A DNA stretch of 64,000 nucleotides from Acidobacteria bacterium Mor1. GTDB lineage: Bacteria; Acidobacteriota; Polarisedimenticolia; Polarisedimenticolales; Polarisedimenticolaceae. Of the stretch, positions 24,004 through 33,374 are shown one piece after another (position 1 is the stretch's first letter; every line of letters begins with the position of its first letter). Under the pieces are notes generated by a model, which did not search any database, was not told the origin of the DNA, and was given only the letters and a program-made list of their open reading frames with translations. A program made the translations under genes and the position numbers. The stretch is from NCBI GenBank assembly GCA_001664505.1, contig CP011806.1:2172487-2236486 (forward strand), given 5' to 3'.

Positions 24004-25665
24004 TCAACGGTTGGCGACCAACCAGACGTCGCGGCGGCTCAGCCGGGTGCGCTCGAGCACCCGCATGCGATCGACCAACTCAGGAGGCAGCAGATCGACC
24101 ACCTCCGCGTTGATCGCGGCGTAGACCACCTCCTCGTTCTGCAGGTGCTCGACCAGGCGCTCGTGCTTCCAGACCTCTTCGGTGTAGACCCCCTTTGAGT
24201 AGAGGGCGAAGGCCTCGGGGGAGTTCCCCAGGTTGAAGGCCAGCACCGGATGCCCGGCGGCACGGGAATCCGCCGAGGCTTCGGCCAGCTGCTCCGAGAA
24301 GTCCCGGGCGGATTTGACCGGATCCATGGCGGGGTAGATCAGGGAAGCCACCAGCAGGTACAGCCCGACGAAACCGAACGCCGGCGCCAGCACCCCCGCC
24401 AGCAAGCGGCCCCGAAGCAACATGCCCAGAGCCGCGATGCCGCCGACCCCGAGACTGATCGCCACGGCGACGACGACGGCAAAAGGAATCTGCGGATGGT
24501 CCCCCAGGTTCGCGACGAGAGCCGCCGCGCCCAGCACGAGCAAGACCGCGGTGATCGCCTGTCCGGCCAGGACCCAACGCCTGGAGATCCGGGTGGCGGC
24601 CTCTTCACCCCACCCGAGCACGTGCCCCACCCCCCGAGCGGTCAGGAGGGCGAAGGCGGGCAGCGACGGGAGCGCGTAGAGCTCCCGCTTCTCGGTAGAG
24701 ATCGTGAACACGATCAGCACGAAGAACGCGGCGACCAGCAGGAAACGGTCGAACGTGACCCTCCGGCGCATGGCCAGCAAGACACCCGCCGGCACGATAC
24801 CGGTCCAGGGCAGCAAGTACGGAGGCATGACCTTCAGGTAGTACCAGAACGGCTGCTTGTGATGCATGCCGCTGATGCTGCGATCGATGAAGTGTTCCCG
24901 CAGAGCGCCGTAGACCGAATAGTCGCCGCCGGTACCCAGGGTCGCCGCGACCATCCAGCCGGCGAGCAGTCCGACGAACAGCAAGATGCCCAGAGGTGAG
25001 AGCAAAACACTCAACGACGCACCCGGCTGGAAGCCGCCATGGGCCTCGCCACCGGGCACCGGCCCGGGAGCCGGGCCGGCGAATCGATCGACGATCCCCG
25101 TAATCGCCACGATCCCGACCGGGAGCAGCAGCCCGATCGGCCCCTTGGCCAGAACCGCCAGCGCCACCGCCGCCCAGAAGAGCAACCCGGGGCCGAGCCC
25201 TTTCCACTCTCCGGCCCGGCGGGCGACGAACGATGAAAGGGCGACCCAGATGCAGAAACAGAGGGTCGCGTCGATCTGGCTCCAGCGGGACTTCTCCCAG
25301 AACATCACCAGGGTGCAGAGGATCAACCCGGCAAGCGCCGCGGTCCGGGGATCGCCGTAGCGCCTTCCCAACCGAATGGTAAGCAGCAGCGTACCCAACC
25401 CGGCGAGCACCGACGGCAGGCGCGCGGTGAACGAGAACACCTCACCGAAGGGCAGGGAGAACAGCGCGATCAGCCAGAAGAACAAGGGCGGCTTGTCGGT
25501 GCTGATCATGCCGTTGACGTGGGGCACGAACCACTCGCCATCGGCGATCATCTCGCGAGCACCCTCGGCGAAGTAGGGTTCGTCGGGCGCCCAGAGGTCG
25601 TAGCCCCAGAGATTGCAGAGGAACAGGACCGCCGCCAGCAGGACGACGGCACGGCGCGGGGTCAT
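24004..25665 (-). CDS. GT39/ArnT-like membrane glycosyltransferase
   Basis: The 553-residue polytopic protein has the ArnT/PMT signature near its N-terminus: WAPDEPYFAEGAREM with the catalytic Asp-Glu, and STDKPPLFFWL. About 11-12 transmembrane segments follow, then a periplasmic domain of about 110 residues. It transfers a sugar from a polyprenyl-phosphate donor to lipid A, glycan or protein at the periplasmic face. The start ATG 25665 overlaps the asparagine synthase stop by 4 nt (ATGA). It is the last gene of the surface-glycan operon. Confidence 0.9.
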   Translation of the reverse strand: MTPRRAVVLLAAVLFLCNLWGYDLWAPDEPYFAEGAREMIADGEWFVPHVNGMISTDKPPLFFWLIALFSLPFGEVFSFTARLPSVLAGLGTLLLTIRLGRRYGDPRTAALAGLILCTLVMFWEKSRWSQIDATLCFCIWVALSSFVARRAGEWKGLGPGLLFWAAVALAVLAKGPIGLLLPVGIVAITGIVDRFAGPAPGPVPGGEAHGGFQPGASLSVLLSPLGILLFVGLLAGWMVAATLGTGGDYSVYGALREHFIDRSISGMHHKQPFWYYLKVMPPYLLPWTGIVPAGVLLAMRRRVTFDRFLLVAAFFVLIVFTISTEKRELYALPSLPAFALLTARGVGHVLGWGEEAATRISRRWVLAGQAITAVLLVLGAAALVANLGDHPQIPFAVVVAVAISLGVGGIAALGMLLRGRLLAGVLAPAFGFVGLYLLVASLIYPAMDPVKSARDFSEQLAEASADSRAAGHPVLAFNLGNSPEAFALYSKGVYTEEVWKHERLVEHLQNEEVVYAAINAEVVDLLPPELVDRMRVLERTRLSRRDVWLVANR

Positions 25666-27638
25666 CGGCTCTCCGCCACCTTCAGCGCCGGGACGACCTG
25701 GAGCAACGAGGATGCGTCGGCGATCGGGACCGGCTGCCCCTCGCCGTAGGTCCGGTCGCACCAGAGATCGAGGGCGAGCAGCGAGAAGAGCGGCTTGCGG
25801 TGATCCGCCCGGCGCGCCAGGTGCTCGTCGAGCAGCCGCCGCACTCCTTCGTGGCTGAACAGTCCGCGGGCTTCCATCCGTTCGCGGGAGAAGCGATGCT
25901 GCAGCCGCCCGCCCAGTCCCCGCAGCAACCAGCGGGAGAACGGGATGTTGAAGCCGCGCTTGCGACGGGTCAGCACCTCTTCGGGCACCCGCTTGCGCGC
26001 CGCACGGCGCAGGATGCGCTTGCAGTTGGTGCCTCGCAGCTTGTGCCGGGAGGGCAGCGCCGCAACGAACTCCGCCAGATCATGGTCGAGGAACGGGGCC
26101 CTCGCTTCGAGGGAAGCCAGCATGGTCGCCCGGTCGACCTTGGTCAGCAGGTCGTCCTGGAGGTACATGGTGAAGTCGGTGTAGAGCAGTTCGGCCAGGC
26201 CGTCGGGGAAGCGATGACCCGCGACCCGGTTCTTGGCGCAGGCAAAGGGATCGTCTCCCGACAGGAGCGTGCGCATCTGCGGCGAGAGCACTTGATCGTG
26301 CCGCTCAGGCGGCAAACTGCCGAACCAGCGATGATGCCGTTCCACCGGCGGCGCCTCGGCCGCGCTGATGAAGCGTTCGAGCAGGTAGTCGGTGCCGACG
26401 TTGCCCATCGAAACCGGCGCGAGCCTGCGCAGCCCGGCGGCGACGGTGCGCTGCACCGGCCCGGGCAAGTGCGACCAGTAGGAAGCCACCCGGTTGCCGA
26501 TGTAGGTCGGATAGCCGGCGAAGAGTTCATCGGCTCCCTCACCCGAGAGCACCACACCGACGTGGTTGCGGGCGAAACGGGCGAGCAGATGGGTCGGCAG
26601 GGTCGACGCATCCCCCAGGGGTTCGTCCATTCCCTCGCCGATGCGGCGCAGCCCCTCGTCCAGTTCGGCCTCGCCCAGGATCACCGGGAAGAACTCGGCG
26701 CCCAGCGCCTTTGCGGTCTCCTTGGCATCCGCCGACTCATCGAACTCCGGATCGACGTGGCCGATACCGAATGCCGGCACCCCGGGGCCGACCTGATCGC
26801 TCAGATGGGCCAACACCGTGGCGGAATCGAGTCCGCCCGACAGGAACACGCCGACCGGCACATCGCTCCGCCGGCGGCGGCGCACCGCCTCGGCGATGCG
26901 GGCGTCGGTTTCCGCGGTCAGGTCCTTTTCCGAACGGCCGCGGCACACGCCACTCTGGAAGCAGGGCGCAAGGTCCCAGTAGGGCTCGACGGAGACCTCG
27001 CCGTCCCGGTAGATCAGCCGGTGCCCGGCCCGCAGCTTGCGCACGCCGGCGATCGGCGAATAGGGCCCGGGAATGTAGTCGTGAAGCAGGTAGCGGCGCA
27101 GGGCCACCGGATCGACCGCGCGGGGCACGTCGGGGTGCTCGAGCAACGCCCGCAACTCGGAAGCGAAGACCAGCTGGCCCTCCCCCTCCCAGTAGTAGAG
27201 CGGCTTCTCCCCCGCCCGGTCCCGGGCGATGACCAGCAGCTGCTTGCGGTCGTCCCACAGGGCGAAGGTGAACATGCCGTTGAGCGGGCCGACCAGATCG
27301 ACGCCGTGCTCTTCGTAGAGATGCGGCAGAACCTCGGTGTCGGTTGCTGTGCGGAAGCTGTGGCCCCGCTCGGCCAGCGCCTCCCGCAGGGAGGCCGAGT
27401 TATAGATCTGGCCGTTGCAGACGCTCCAGACGTTGCCCCGTTCGTCGCAGAACGGAGTGGGCGGAGCGGCAAGATCGATGATCGAGAGACGACGGAAGCC
27501 GAGGCTGCAGCGAGCGAGATCGGTGAAGCCCTCACCGTCGGGGCCGCGGTGATCCAGGGTGCGGGTCATGCGGCGCACGATCTGCGCGCGCTTTTCCCGG
27601 TCGTCGGTCCGCCCGACGACGCCGGCCAGTCCACACAA
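25662..27638 (-). CDS. asnB: Asparagine synthase (glutamine-hydrolysing)
   Basis: The 658-residue two-domain enzyme starts at TTG 27638, giving the required Cys2 nucleophile (MCGLAGVVG). The glutaminase domain has the CNGQIYN and GMFTFALWD segments. The synthetase domain has the ATP pyrophosphatase loop VFLSGGLDSA and GEGADELFAGYP. Such enzymes inside glycosyltransferase operons usually amidate a sugar acid or act in exopolysaccharide assembly rather than making free asparagine; that use is inference from context. A GGAGG site lies upstream. Confidence 0.93.
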   Translation of the reverse strand: MCGLAGVVGRTDDREKRAQIVRRMTRTLDHRGPDGEGFTDLARCSLGFRRLSIIDLAAPPTPFCDERGNVWSVCNGQIYNSASLREALAERGHSFRTATDTEVLPHLYEEHGVDLVGPLNGMFTFALWDDRKQLLVIARDRAGEKPLYYWEGEGQLVFASELRALLEHPDVPRAVDPVALRRYLLHDYIPGPYSPIAGVRKLRAGHRLIYRDGEVSVEPYWDLAPCFQSGVCRGRSEKDLTAETDARIAEAVRRRRRSDVPVGVFLSGGLDSATVLAHLSDQVGPGVPAFGIGHVDPEFDESADAKETAKALGAEFFPVILGEAELDEGLRRIGEGMDEPLGDASTLPTHLLARFARNHVGVVLSGEGADELFAGYPTYIGNRVASYWSHLPGPVQRTVAAGLRRLAPVSMGNVGTDYLLERFISAAEAPPVERHHRWFGSLPPERHDQVLSPQMRTLLSGDDPFACAKNRVAGHRFPDGLAELLYTDFTMYLQDDLLTKVDRATMLASLEARAPFLDHDLAEFVAALPSRHKLRGTNCKRILRRAARKRVPEEVLTRRKRGFNIPFSRWLLRGLGGRLQHRFSRERMEARGLFSHEGVRRLLDEHLARRADHRKPLFSLLALDLWCDRTYGEGQPVPIADASSLLQVVPALKVAESR

Positions 27639-27671
27639 GCCCCTCAGTCCTCCAGGTTGTTCAACGTCCGG

Positions 27672-29369
27672 TTATTCGCGTCCGGTCGAGGCCACGGAGA
27701 CGCGAGCGGCCCCGATCTTATCACCGCTGTCTGCGCTTGCTTCAGCTTTACAATTCTTAACCGGCGCCCCGTCGTCCGGCCCCGCCAGGTGCCGCAACTC
27801 GAGCTCTTTCAGGGCGTTCCGCTTGAGCGCCGAATACTGGGCCTCGTTGTGGGCGAGGATGAAGCCCCGCGCACCGTCGAGGGCCGCCCGCTGCAGCAGG
27901 TACTTCTTGGCCAGTTCGATCGGGTAGATGAAGGGCAGGGTCAGACTGGAGACCTTGCGGCCCCGCTGGAACTGTTCTTCAGCCTTGAGCCGGGCATAGT
28001 TGGCCAGCTTGGTCTGATGCTCGGCGGAGCTGCGGCAGAACTCATGGAGGAACGGCGCCTGGGCCTCGAGGGCGCGGCCGGACAGCTCCAGCTTCTCGTG
28101 CACCGCAGGACAGGTCCAGGTTCCGCGGTCCCGGTGATAGATCCGCGCCTTGCGCTCCCGCACCATCGGTTTGTAGTGGCGTAGCGGCTTGCCCATGAAG
28201 ACCGCCGTGCGACGCAGCACCATCCCCGCCGCATCCGAGGCCATCAGACCGGGGAGCGCGATGGTCAGCTCACGCCGCAGGTCCTCGCTCAGCCACTCGT
28301 CGGCATCGAGCACCAGCAGCCACGGATAACCGACCTGGGTGGCGGCGAAGTTGCGCTGTGGTCCGTAGCCGAGCCACTCCTGCTCGACGACCCGGGCACC
28401 GGCGCGGCAGGCGATCTCTTGGGTGCCGTCGTCACTACCGGAATCGATCACCAGTTTTTCAGCGGCGAAGGGCACGCTCTCCAGACAGCGCTCGATGTTG
28501 TGGGCTTCGTTGCGGGTCAGGACGACCAGGCTGATCGGAAGCACCCCCTCCTCCTTCCCGTCGGCGTCGATTCCCGCCGGGGTCCGCACACGCTCTTCCC
28601 GGGCGTTGTGCTTGCGCAGGTCACGGTTGTAGCGGATGTGTTCGGGCTTGACGTAGCCACGGCCGTGATCGAGGTGAATACACATGGCCCGGTGGCGAAT
28701 CTGATGCCCCACCACGCCCATACGCATCAGCCGTTCGCCGAGTTCACGGTCCTCACCGCCGTAGGCCATGCGCTGGTCGAAGCCGTTGGTTTCGACCAGC
28801 AGCTCCTTCCAGGTCGAGGCGTTGTGCCCGTTCCACGAGGCCCGGGTCGGGGTCAATGCATCGAGCAGCGCCCCCAGGCTGCGAGGGTAGGCCAACCGCA
28901 GCAGCCGGCGATTCAGCCCGGCGCCATGACGCCACAGCCAGCCGAGGGAGAACGCCTCGCCCGAGCGGATCTCCTCGTCGCCGATCGCCTTGCTCGCCGC
29001 CATCGACAGCTTGATGTAGCCACCCGAGAGGAAGCGCTGAGGCGCGGCGAAGCGCACGTGCCAGGCGAGGAAGTCCCGGCGAGGAATGCAGTCGCCGTCG
29101 GAAAAGACCAGATAATCGCCGCCGGCCTCGACGATGGCTCGGTTGAGAATCATCGTCTTGCGGAACCCGTCGTCTTCGTGCCACACGTGCTTGAGCGGGA
29201 ACGGAAGCGTCGGACCGACCTGCTCGATGGTCTCGAAGGTCTCGGGGCCCGAGCCGTCATCGGCGATGACCACTTCGTCGGGCAGCCGGGTTTGAGCGGC
29301 GTAGCCGACGAGCACCTTGCGCAGCCATTCCGGCTGGTTGTACGTGCTTAGAACGACTGAAACCTTCAC
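27672..29369 (-). CDS. Double glycosyltransferase family 2 protein
   Basis: The 565-residue protein contains two GT2 domains. The first (residues 1-250) starts VKVSVVLSTYNQPEWL, has VFSDGDCIPRRDF and ends NGFDQRMAYGGEDREL, like chondroitin/galactosyltransferase-type GT2 enzymes. The second (residues about 280-500) starts LPISLVVLTRNEAHNIERCL and has VIDSGSDDGTQEIA, WLGYGPQRNFA and LVLDADEWLS, the WaaE/KdtX lipopolysaccharide-core glucosyltransferase pattern. It probably adds two successive sugars. GTG 29369 is chosen since homology starts there. The gene start lies within the end of the GT87 gene. Confidence 0.88.
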   Translation of the reverse strand: MKVSVVLSTYNQPEWLRKVLVGYAAQTRLPDEVVIADDGSGPETFETIEQVGPTLPFPLKHVWHEDDGFRKTMILNRAIVEAGGDYLVFSDGDCIPRRDFLAWHVRFAAPQRFLSGGYIKLSMAASKAIGDEEIRSGEAFSLGWLWRHGAGLNRRLLRLAYPRSLGALLDALTPTRASWNGHNASTWKELLVETNGFDQRMAYGGEDRELGERLMRMGVVGHQIRHRAMCIHLDHGRGYVKPEHIRYNRDLRKHNAREERVRTPAGIDADGKEEGVLPISLVVLTRNEAHNIERCLESVPFAAEKLVIDSGSDDGTQEIACRAGARVVEQEWLGYGPQRNFAATQVGYPWLLVLDADEWLSEDLRRELTIALPGLMASDAAGMVLRRTAVFMGKPLRHYKPMVRERKARIYHRDRGTWTCPAVHEKLELSGRALEAQAPFLHEFCRSSAEHQTKLANYARLKAEEQFQRGRKVSSLTLPFIYPIELAKKYLLQRAALDGARGFILAHNEAQYSALKRNALKELELRHLAGPDDGAPVKNCKAEASADSGDKIGAARVSVASTGRE

Positions 29370-30642
29370 GCGCGAACCATCCTCCGCGACGTAGCGTTCC
29401 GCCGCGAACGAGCCAGCTTGTTGATTCGCCTCTAGTGTAGCCGACCGGCAACGGCATTCGCCCGAATACAGGAGCGTCATCGGCCTGGAAACTCGATCGA
29501 CGAGCGATGAGCCACCCTGCGAAGAGCAGCACTCCCAACGTCGAAGCACCGGCCCAGAGCGGCCAGCCGCTCCCTCGCACCAGCGCCCGCTCGACGCTGC
29601 CCCAGCCCATCACCAGGGTCATCAGGTAGATCCCGCCGAGAAACTGCCGCTCCAGGCGGGGAAGGCCGGGCTCCAGCAGCGCCCAGGCCAGGAAGGGCGA
29701 AAGCAACACGAATTGGTTGAACTCGACGGCGGGACCGAACGCCAGCATGTATGCGAAGGTCACTCCCGCGCAAAAGGTCAGCCGCCTCCGCTCGCATCCG
29801 CCGGCGCGCTCGACCGCGACGCAAAGGACCGCAACCGCTAGGCCCGCAACCACCTGGCACAGGCGATAGGACGGAAGGTGAAACGGCAGGCCGCTCAGCT
29901 CCCACAGGTGCCAGGCGTCCCGGAAACTGGTCCAGCGCTCGGCGGAACTGTTGGCCAGATGGCTCATCCACGCGACGTACTCCGTCACGACGAAAGAGGG
30001 AGGCGCGGTCAGGAACGGGAGCGCGCCCACGAGCGCGCACGCCGCCGCGGCCGGCAGGGCCAGCCGGGGCCGTATCAGCACCAGCACACCGGCGAGAGCC
30101 ACCGGTGCGAGCTTGATGTGAATCGCAACCGCCAACAGGGCCGCGGCGGACATGAGCCGACGTCGGCTGAGAGCGGCCAACGCGAGGAACAGACAGGCGG
30201 CCGACAGCGCGTGACTCTGCGACGACCAGACCCCGCGCATCACACCGGGTAGCGCCAGCAACACAAGTGCGGCTCGGCGCTCGGTGGTCCATCGCCCTGG
30301 AAGAACACCGTGGGTCAGGGCCAGCACGCCGAGCAGCCACAGCGCCATGGAAGCCAGGATGAAGAGGACGTTCCCCACGCCCTGGGGAAGTATGGCGAAC
30401 GGGGACACGAGGAGCGCGAACACCGGCGGGTAGCGGAACAGGCCGCCGTCGTGGATGTACAGGGACACCCCGTCCCACCAGTTGAGCGCCGCCGCCCGAA
30501 AGAAGGTGAAGTGCTGGCGATGCGGTGAGCCGATGACCTTCAGGCAGGTCGCCAGGGTGATCAGCCCCCAGGCCGCACCCGCCCAGTACAGGATGGGGCG
30601 GCGCCGACCCATGCCACGGCGGAAAGCTCGCGATACCGGCAC
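29257..30642 (-). CDS. GT87/DUF2029 membrane mannosyltransferase-like protein
   Basis: The 461-residue protein has about nine to ten transmembrane segments and the DUF2029 features FTFFRAAALNWWDGVSLY, GLFRYPPVFALLVSPF and AVAIHIKLAPVALAGVLVL (the H-x-K-L-x-P motif). Such enzymes use polyprenyl-phosphate-linked mannose or arabinose. GTG 30642 has GGGAG 6 nt upstream. The last roughly 65 residues are soluble and Arg-rich, and this stretch overlaps the following GT2 gene by 113 nt, so a nearby frameshift or a dispensable tail is possible. It is the first gene of the glycan operon. Confidence 0.8.
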   Translation of the reverse strand: MPVSRAFRRGMGRRRPILYWAGAAWGLITLATCLKVIGSPHRQHFTFFRAAALNWWDGVSLYIHDGGLFRYPPVFALLVSPFAILPQGVGNVLFILASMALWLLGVLALTHGVLPGRWTTERRAALVLLALPGVMRGVWSSQSHALSAACLFLALAALSRRRLMSAAALLAVAIHIKLAPVALAGVLVLIRPRLALPAAAACALVGALPFLTAPPSFVVTEYVAWMSHLANSSAERWTSFRDAWHLWELSGLPFHLPSYRLCQVVAGLAVAVLCVAVERAGGCERRRLTFCAGVTFAYMLAFGPAVEFNQFVLLSPFLAWALLEPGLPRLERQFLGGIYLMTLVMGWGSVERALVRGSGWPLWAGASTLGVLLFAGWLIARRSSFQADDAPVFGRMPLPVGYTRGESTSWLVRGGTLRRGGWFAREGFSRSKHVQPAGMAAQGARRLRRSNPAARRSGHRR

Positions 30643-30748
30643 CCGACGCTCCCTGGGGAGCGACGAGCGCCTCGACTCGAGACCTCACACTCCCCGAAGG
30701 GTATGCGTCTTCCCCGGGGAGAATCCTTCGCGGCGGACCGAGAAATCT

Positions 30749-31930
30749 TTAGCCGAAGAGAATCAGGTCCTTCTGCACCGGCCCGGCGATCTCGGGAACG
30801 CCGTCGAGGCCGATGAACATGTCGACCTCGGTGCGCACCGCCATCTTGCCCGGCAGGTAGATCCCCGGCTCGATGGAGAAACAGATTCCCGGGACCAGCA
30901 GGCGGTCATCCTTGGTCTCGAGGTTGTCGATGTTGGCGCCGTTGCCGTGGACCTTGATGCCGATGCTGTGGCCGGTGCGATGCAGGAAGTGCTCGCCGTA
31001 GCCCTCGCGGACCACCACGTCGCGGCAGGCCTGATCGACCTCGTACCCGTGGCAGGGAGTCCCTGAGCCGAAACGTTCGCGGACCAGTTCGATGGCGGCG
31101 TCCCGGGCGGCACACACCGTGTTCCAGATCTTCACGTACTCCGCCGGCGGTTCGGTGCCGGCGTAGGCGCACCAGGTCACATCGTAGAAGATCCCCGGCG
31201 GCTCGGTCTCCCGGGCCCACAGGTCGAGCAGGATCGTATCCCCCGCCTTGAGGGTGTAGGCGTTCTCCGCCGTCGGCTGGAAGTGCGGATCGGCGGGATG
31301 ATCGTTGAAGCCGACGATCGGGTGCTCGTCGTCGTCGTAGAGCCCCTCTTCGGCGAAACGCTGCACGATGTGTTGCTGCACCTCGAACTCGGTGACCGCC
31401 CGCCCCTCGCGCAGGGCGTCGCTCATCATCAGGAACGCTTCGTTCTTGATCTCGTGAATCTTGTCGCCGGCGCGGCGGTGGCTGTCGAGGCCCTCCTGAT
31501 CGGTTACCGCCTCGAACTGCTGAACCAGCCCGGCCGAGGAGACCACCTCGGGCCCCATCGAACGAATCAGCTCGATGGTGCCGGCGTCGACCACCGAGAC
31601 ATAGGGAATGTTGCACATCGGCGAGTACTGCATCGCCAGCTTGCCCACGCCGGAGAGTATCTGCCGCAGTTTCTCGTGGAGCTCGGTCCAGGCCAGGTAG
31701 AACTCCTGGCGCCCGGGCAGGCTGTCCAGCTTCCGCGGCTCGACCTTGTGGCAGAGTCGCACCGGCTCACCCTGGGCGGGCATGAAGTAGAACCAGCGTC
31801 GGGAGGCCATCTCGGCGGTGTCGAGACCGAGAATGCGGTAAGCCATCAGGTCGCGGTGATGAAAGTCGTAGAACAACCAGCCGTCGACGCCGGCATCGCG
31901 CAGCGCCTGCTGCATGCGCTCCAGATTCAT
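30749..31930 (-). CDS. M24 family Xaa-Pro peptidase-like protein
   Basis: The 393-residue protein has the pita-bread metallopeptidase domain in its C-terminal two-thirds. Metal ligands are Asp in LLDLWARE, Asp in FYDVTW, His in HRTGHSIG, Glu in SIEPGIY and Glu in VRTEVDMF. The N-terminal domain is of creatinase/prolidase type. It likely removes N-terminal residues before proline or acts on a related small amide. It overlaps the Rrf2 regulator stop by 4 nt and ends the six-gene minus-strand operon that begins with the AtuA gene. Confidence 0.92.
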   Translation of the reverse strand: MNLERMQQALRDAGVDGWLFYDFHHRDLMAYRILGLDTAEMASRRWFYFMPAQGEPVRLCHKVEPRKLDSLPGRQEFYLAWTELHEKLRQILSGVGKLAMQYSPMCNIPYVSVVDAGTIELIRSMGPEVVSSAGLVQQFEAVTDQEGLDSHRRAGDKIHEIKNEAFLMMSDALREGRAVTEFEVQQHIVQRFAEEGLYDDDEHPIVGFNDHPADPHFQPTAENAYTLKAGDTILLDLWARETEPPGIFYDVTWCAYAGTEPPAEYVKIWNTVCAARDAAIELVRERFGSGTPCHGYEVDQACRDVVVREGYGEHFLHRTGHSIGIKVHGNGANIDNLETKDDRLLVPGICFSIEPGIYLPGKMAVRTEVDMFIGLDGVPEIAGPVQKDLILFG

Positions 31931-32367
31931 GTCATTCCTCCGGCCTGCCCGAGGTCGTCGTTGCGCCGTACGACGTCGGCCAGGGTGGTTCGATCGAGAA
32001 TGGCGGAAACCGCGTCGCGCACATCCATCAGCACGCCATAAAACCCGGCCTGGCGCGGGTTGCGGTCCATCAGTTCGCGGAGTTCGGCGGCGCTGGCCAT
32101 CGGCGCCAGGGGGCCGTCGAGGACACGGGCGACCTCGCCCAGCAGGATCTCCGCAGGGTCCCGGGCCAGCTCGTAGCCGCCGTCGACGCCGCGCCGGCTG
32201 CGGACGAAACCGCCCCGCTTCAACTCCAGCAGGATGCTCTCCAGAAACTTGGGCGGGATCGACTCGAGCCGGGCGATTTCGCCGATGGCCACGACCCCCT
32301 CTCCGTAGCGTTGAGCAAGGAGGCAGAGCGCCCGCACCCCGTACTCGCCGCGTTTGGAGACCTTCAT
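31927..32367 (-). CDS. Rrf2-family regulator lacking Fe-S cysteines
   Basis: The 146-residue protein has the Rrf2 winged helix (KVSKRGEYGVRALCLLAQRYGEG, IPPKFLESILLELKRGGFVRSRRGVDGGYELA). The loop that carries three cluster-binding cysteines in IscR/NsrR reads ASAAELRELMDRNPRQAGF and has none; the only Cys is in helix 1. It may respond to a metabolite like CymR, or to a partner protein. It overlaps both dusB and the M24 gene by 4 nt, so all three are translationally coupled. Confidence 0.9.
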   Translation of the reverse strand: MKVSKRGEYGVRALCLLAQRYGEGVVAIGEIARLESIPPKFLESILLELKRGGFVRSRRGVDGGYELARDPAEILLGEVARVLDGPLAPMASAAELRELMDRNPRQAGFYGVLMDVRDAVSAILDRTTLADVVRRNDDLGQAGGMT

Positions 32368-33344
32368 GCCACGAGGCTCCGGGTCTTCTCGAAGAACGCC
32401 TCGATGGCGTCGAAGAAGGCTTCCGGATCGTCCAGCGAACCGATCTGCACCCGCAGGTCGCGACCGCCGGGCAATCCCTTGGTGTACCAGCTGGTGAAGG
32501 TGCGCAGCTTGTTCATGATGATCTTGATCGGTTCCTCAGCCAGCACCATGCGGAAGTGCTTCAGGATCAGATCCCGGCGATCATCGAGGCTCGGCTCGCG
32601 CAGCGGCAGGCCGGCCCGCAGTTCGTTGATCTGCCGGTAGATCCAGGGGTTCTTCATCGAAGCCCGTCCGATCATCACCGCATCGCAGCCGGTCTGCTCC
32701 CACATGTCCATGGCGTCCCGGGCGGTGTTGATGTCGCCGTTGCCGACGACCGGAATCGAGAGCGCATCCTTCAGCTCTGCGATTCGCGTCCAGTCGGCGC
32801 TACCCCGGTACATCTGCTTGCCGGTGCGCGGGTGCAGGGCGACCGCCTGAGCCCCTTCTTCCTGACAGATCTTGCCCAACTCCAGGAAGTTGATGCGGTT
32901 GTCGTCGATGCCGGCGCGAAACTTGACCGTCAGCGGGATCGTCAGCCGCTTGCGCACCTCGCGCACGATGGCGGCGGCGTTGTCCAGGTCGGCCATCAGG
33001 GCGCAGCCGGCGCAGCCCTTGAGGATCTTGTTGGCCGGGCAGCCCATGTTGATGTCGCAGGCGTCGGCACCGATTTGCTCGACGATCGCGGCGGCATCCG
33101 CCATCCGGTCGGGCTTGGAGCCGTAGATCTGGATCGAGATCGGACGCTCCTCCTCGACGAAGTGCAGCTTGCGCAACATCTGCTTGCAGTTGCGCAGCAA
33201 CCCTTCGGAGGAGATGAACTCCATGGTGACCAGACCCACCCCGCCCAGCCGGCGCAGCACCAGCCGGAACTGCCGATCGGTGATCCCGGCCATCGGCGCC
33301 AGGATCAGCGGCGGGTCGATTTCCAGATCACCGTAGCGGAGCAT
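32364..33344 (-). CDS. dusB: tRNA-dihydrouridine synthase DusB
   Basis: The 326-residue flavoenzyme reduces uridine to dihydrouridine in tRNA. The N-terminus reads LILAPMAGITDRQFR, and the catalytic Cys lies in DINMGCPANKILKGCAGCALM. Also present are VKFRAGIDDN, VALHPRTGKQMYRGSADW (His/Arg binding FMN and RNA), VVGNGDINT and AVMIGRASMKNPWI. Length is standard for DusB. It precedes a regulator in the same operon, reminiscent of dusB-fis in enterobacteria, but here the partner is an Rrf2 protein. Confidence 0.96.
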   Translation of the reverse strand: MLRYGDLEIDPPLILAPMAGITDRQFRLVLRRLGGVGLVTMEFISSEGLLRNCKQMLRKLHFVEEERPISIQIYGSKPDRMADAAAIVEQIGADACDINMGCPANKILKGCAGCALMADLDNAAAIVREVRKRLTIPLTVKFRAGIDDNRINFLELGKICQEEGAQAVALHPRTGKQMYRGSADWTRIAELKDALSIPVVGNGDINTARDAMDMWEQTGCDAVMIGRASMKNPWIYRQINELRAGLPLREPSLDDRRDLILKHFRMVLAEEPIKIIMNKLRTFTSWYTKGLPGGRDLRVQIGSLDDPEAFFDAIEAFFEKTRSLVA

Positions 33345-33374
33345 CCTTTCCTCGAGCCGGTCCCGGAGGAGCGG

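Noticed and set aside
25800-28184. A 794-codon open frame on the plus strand across asnB and the GT2 gene
   Set aside because: It spans two well-supported minus-strand genes and has no recognisable domain; an antisense artefact of codon bias.
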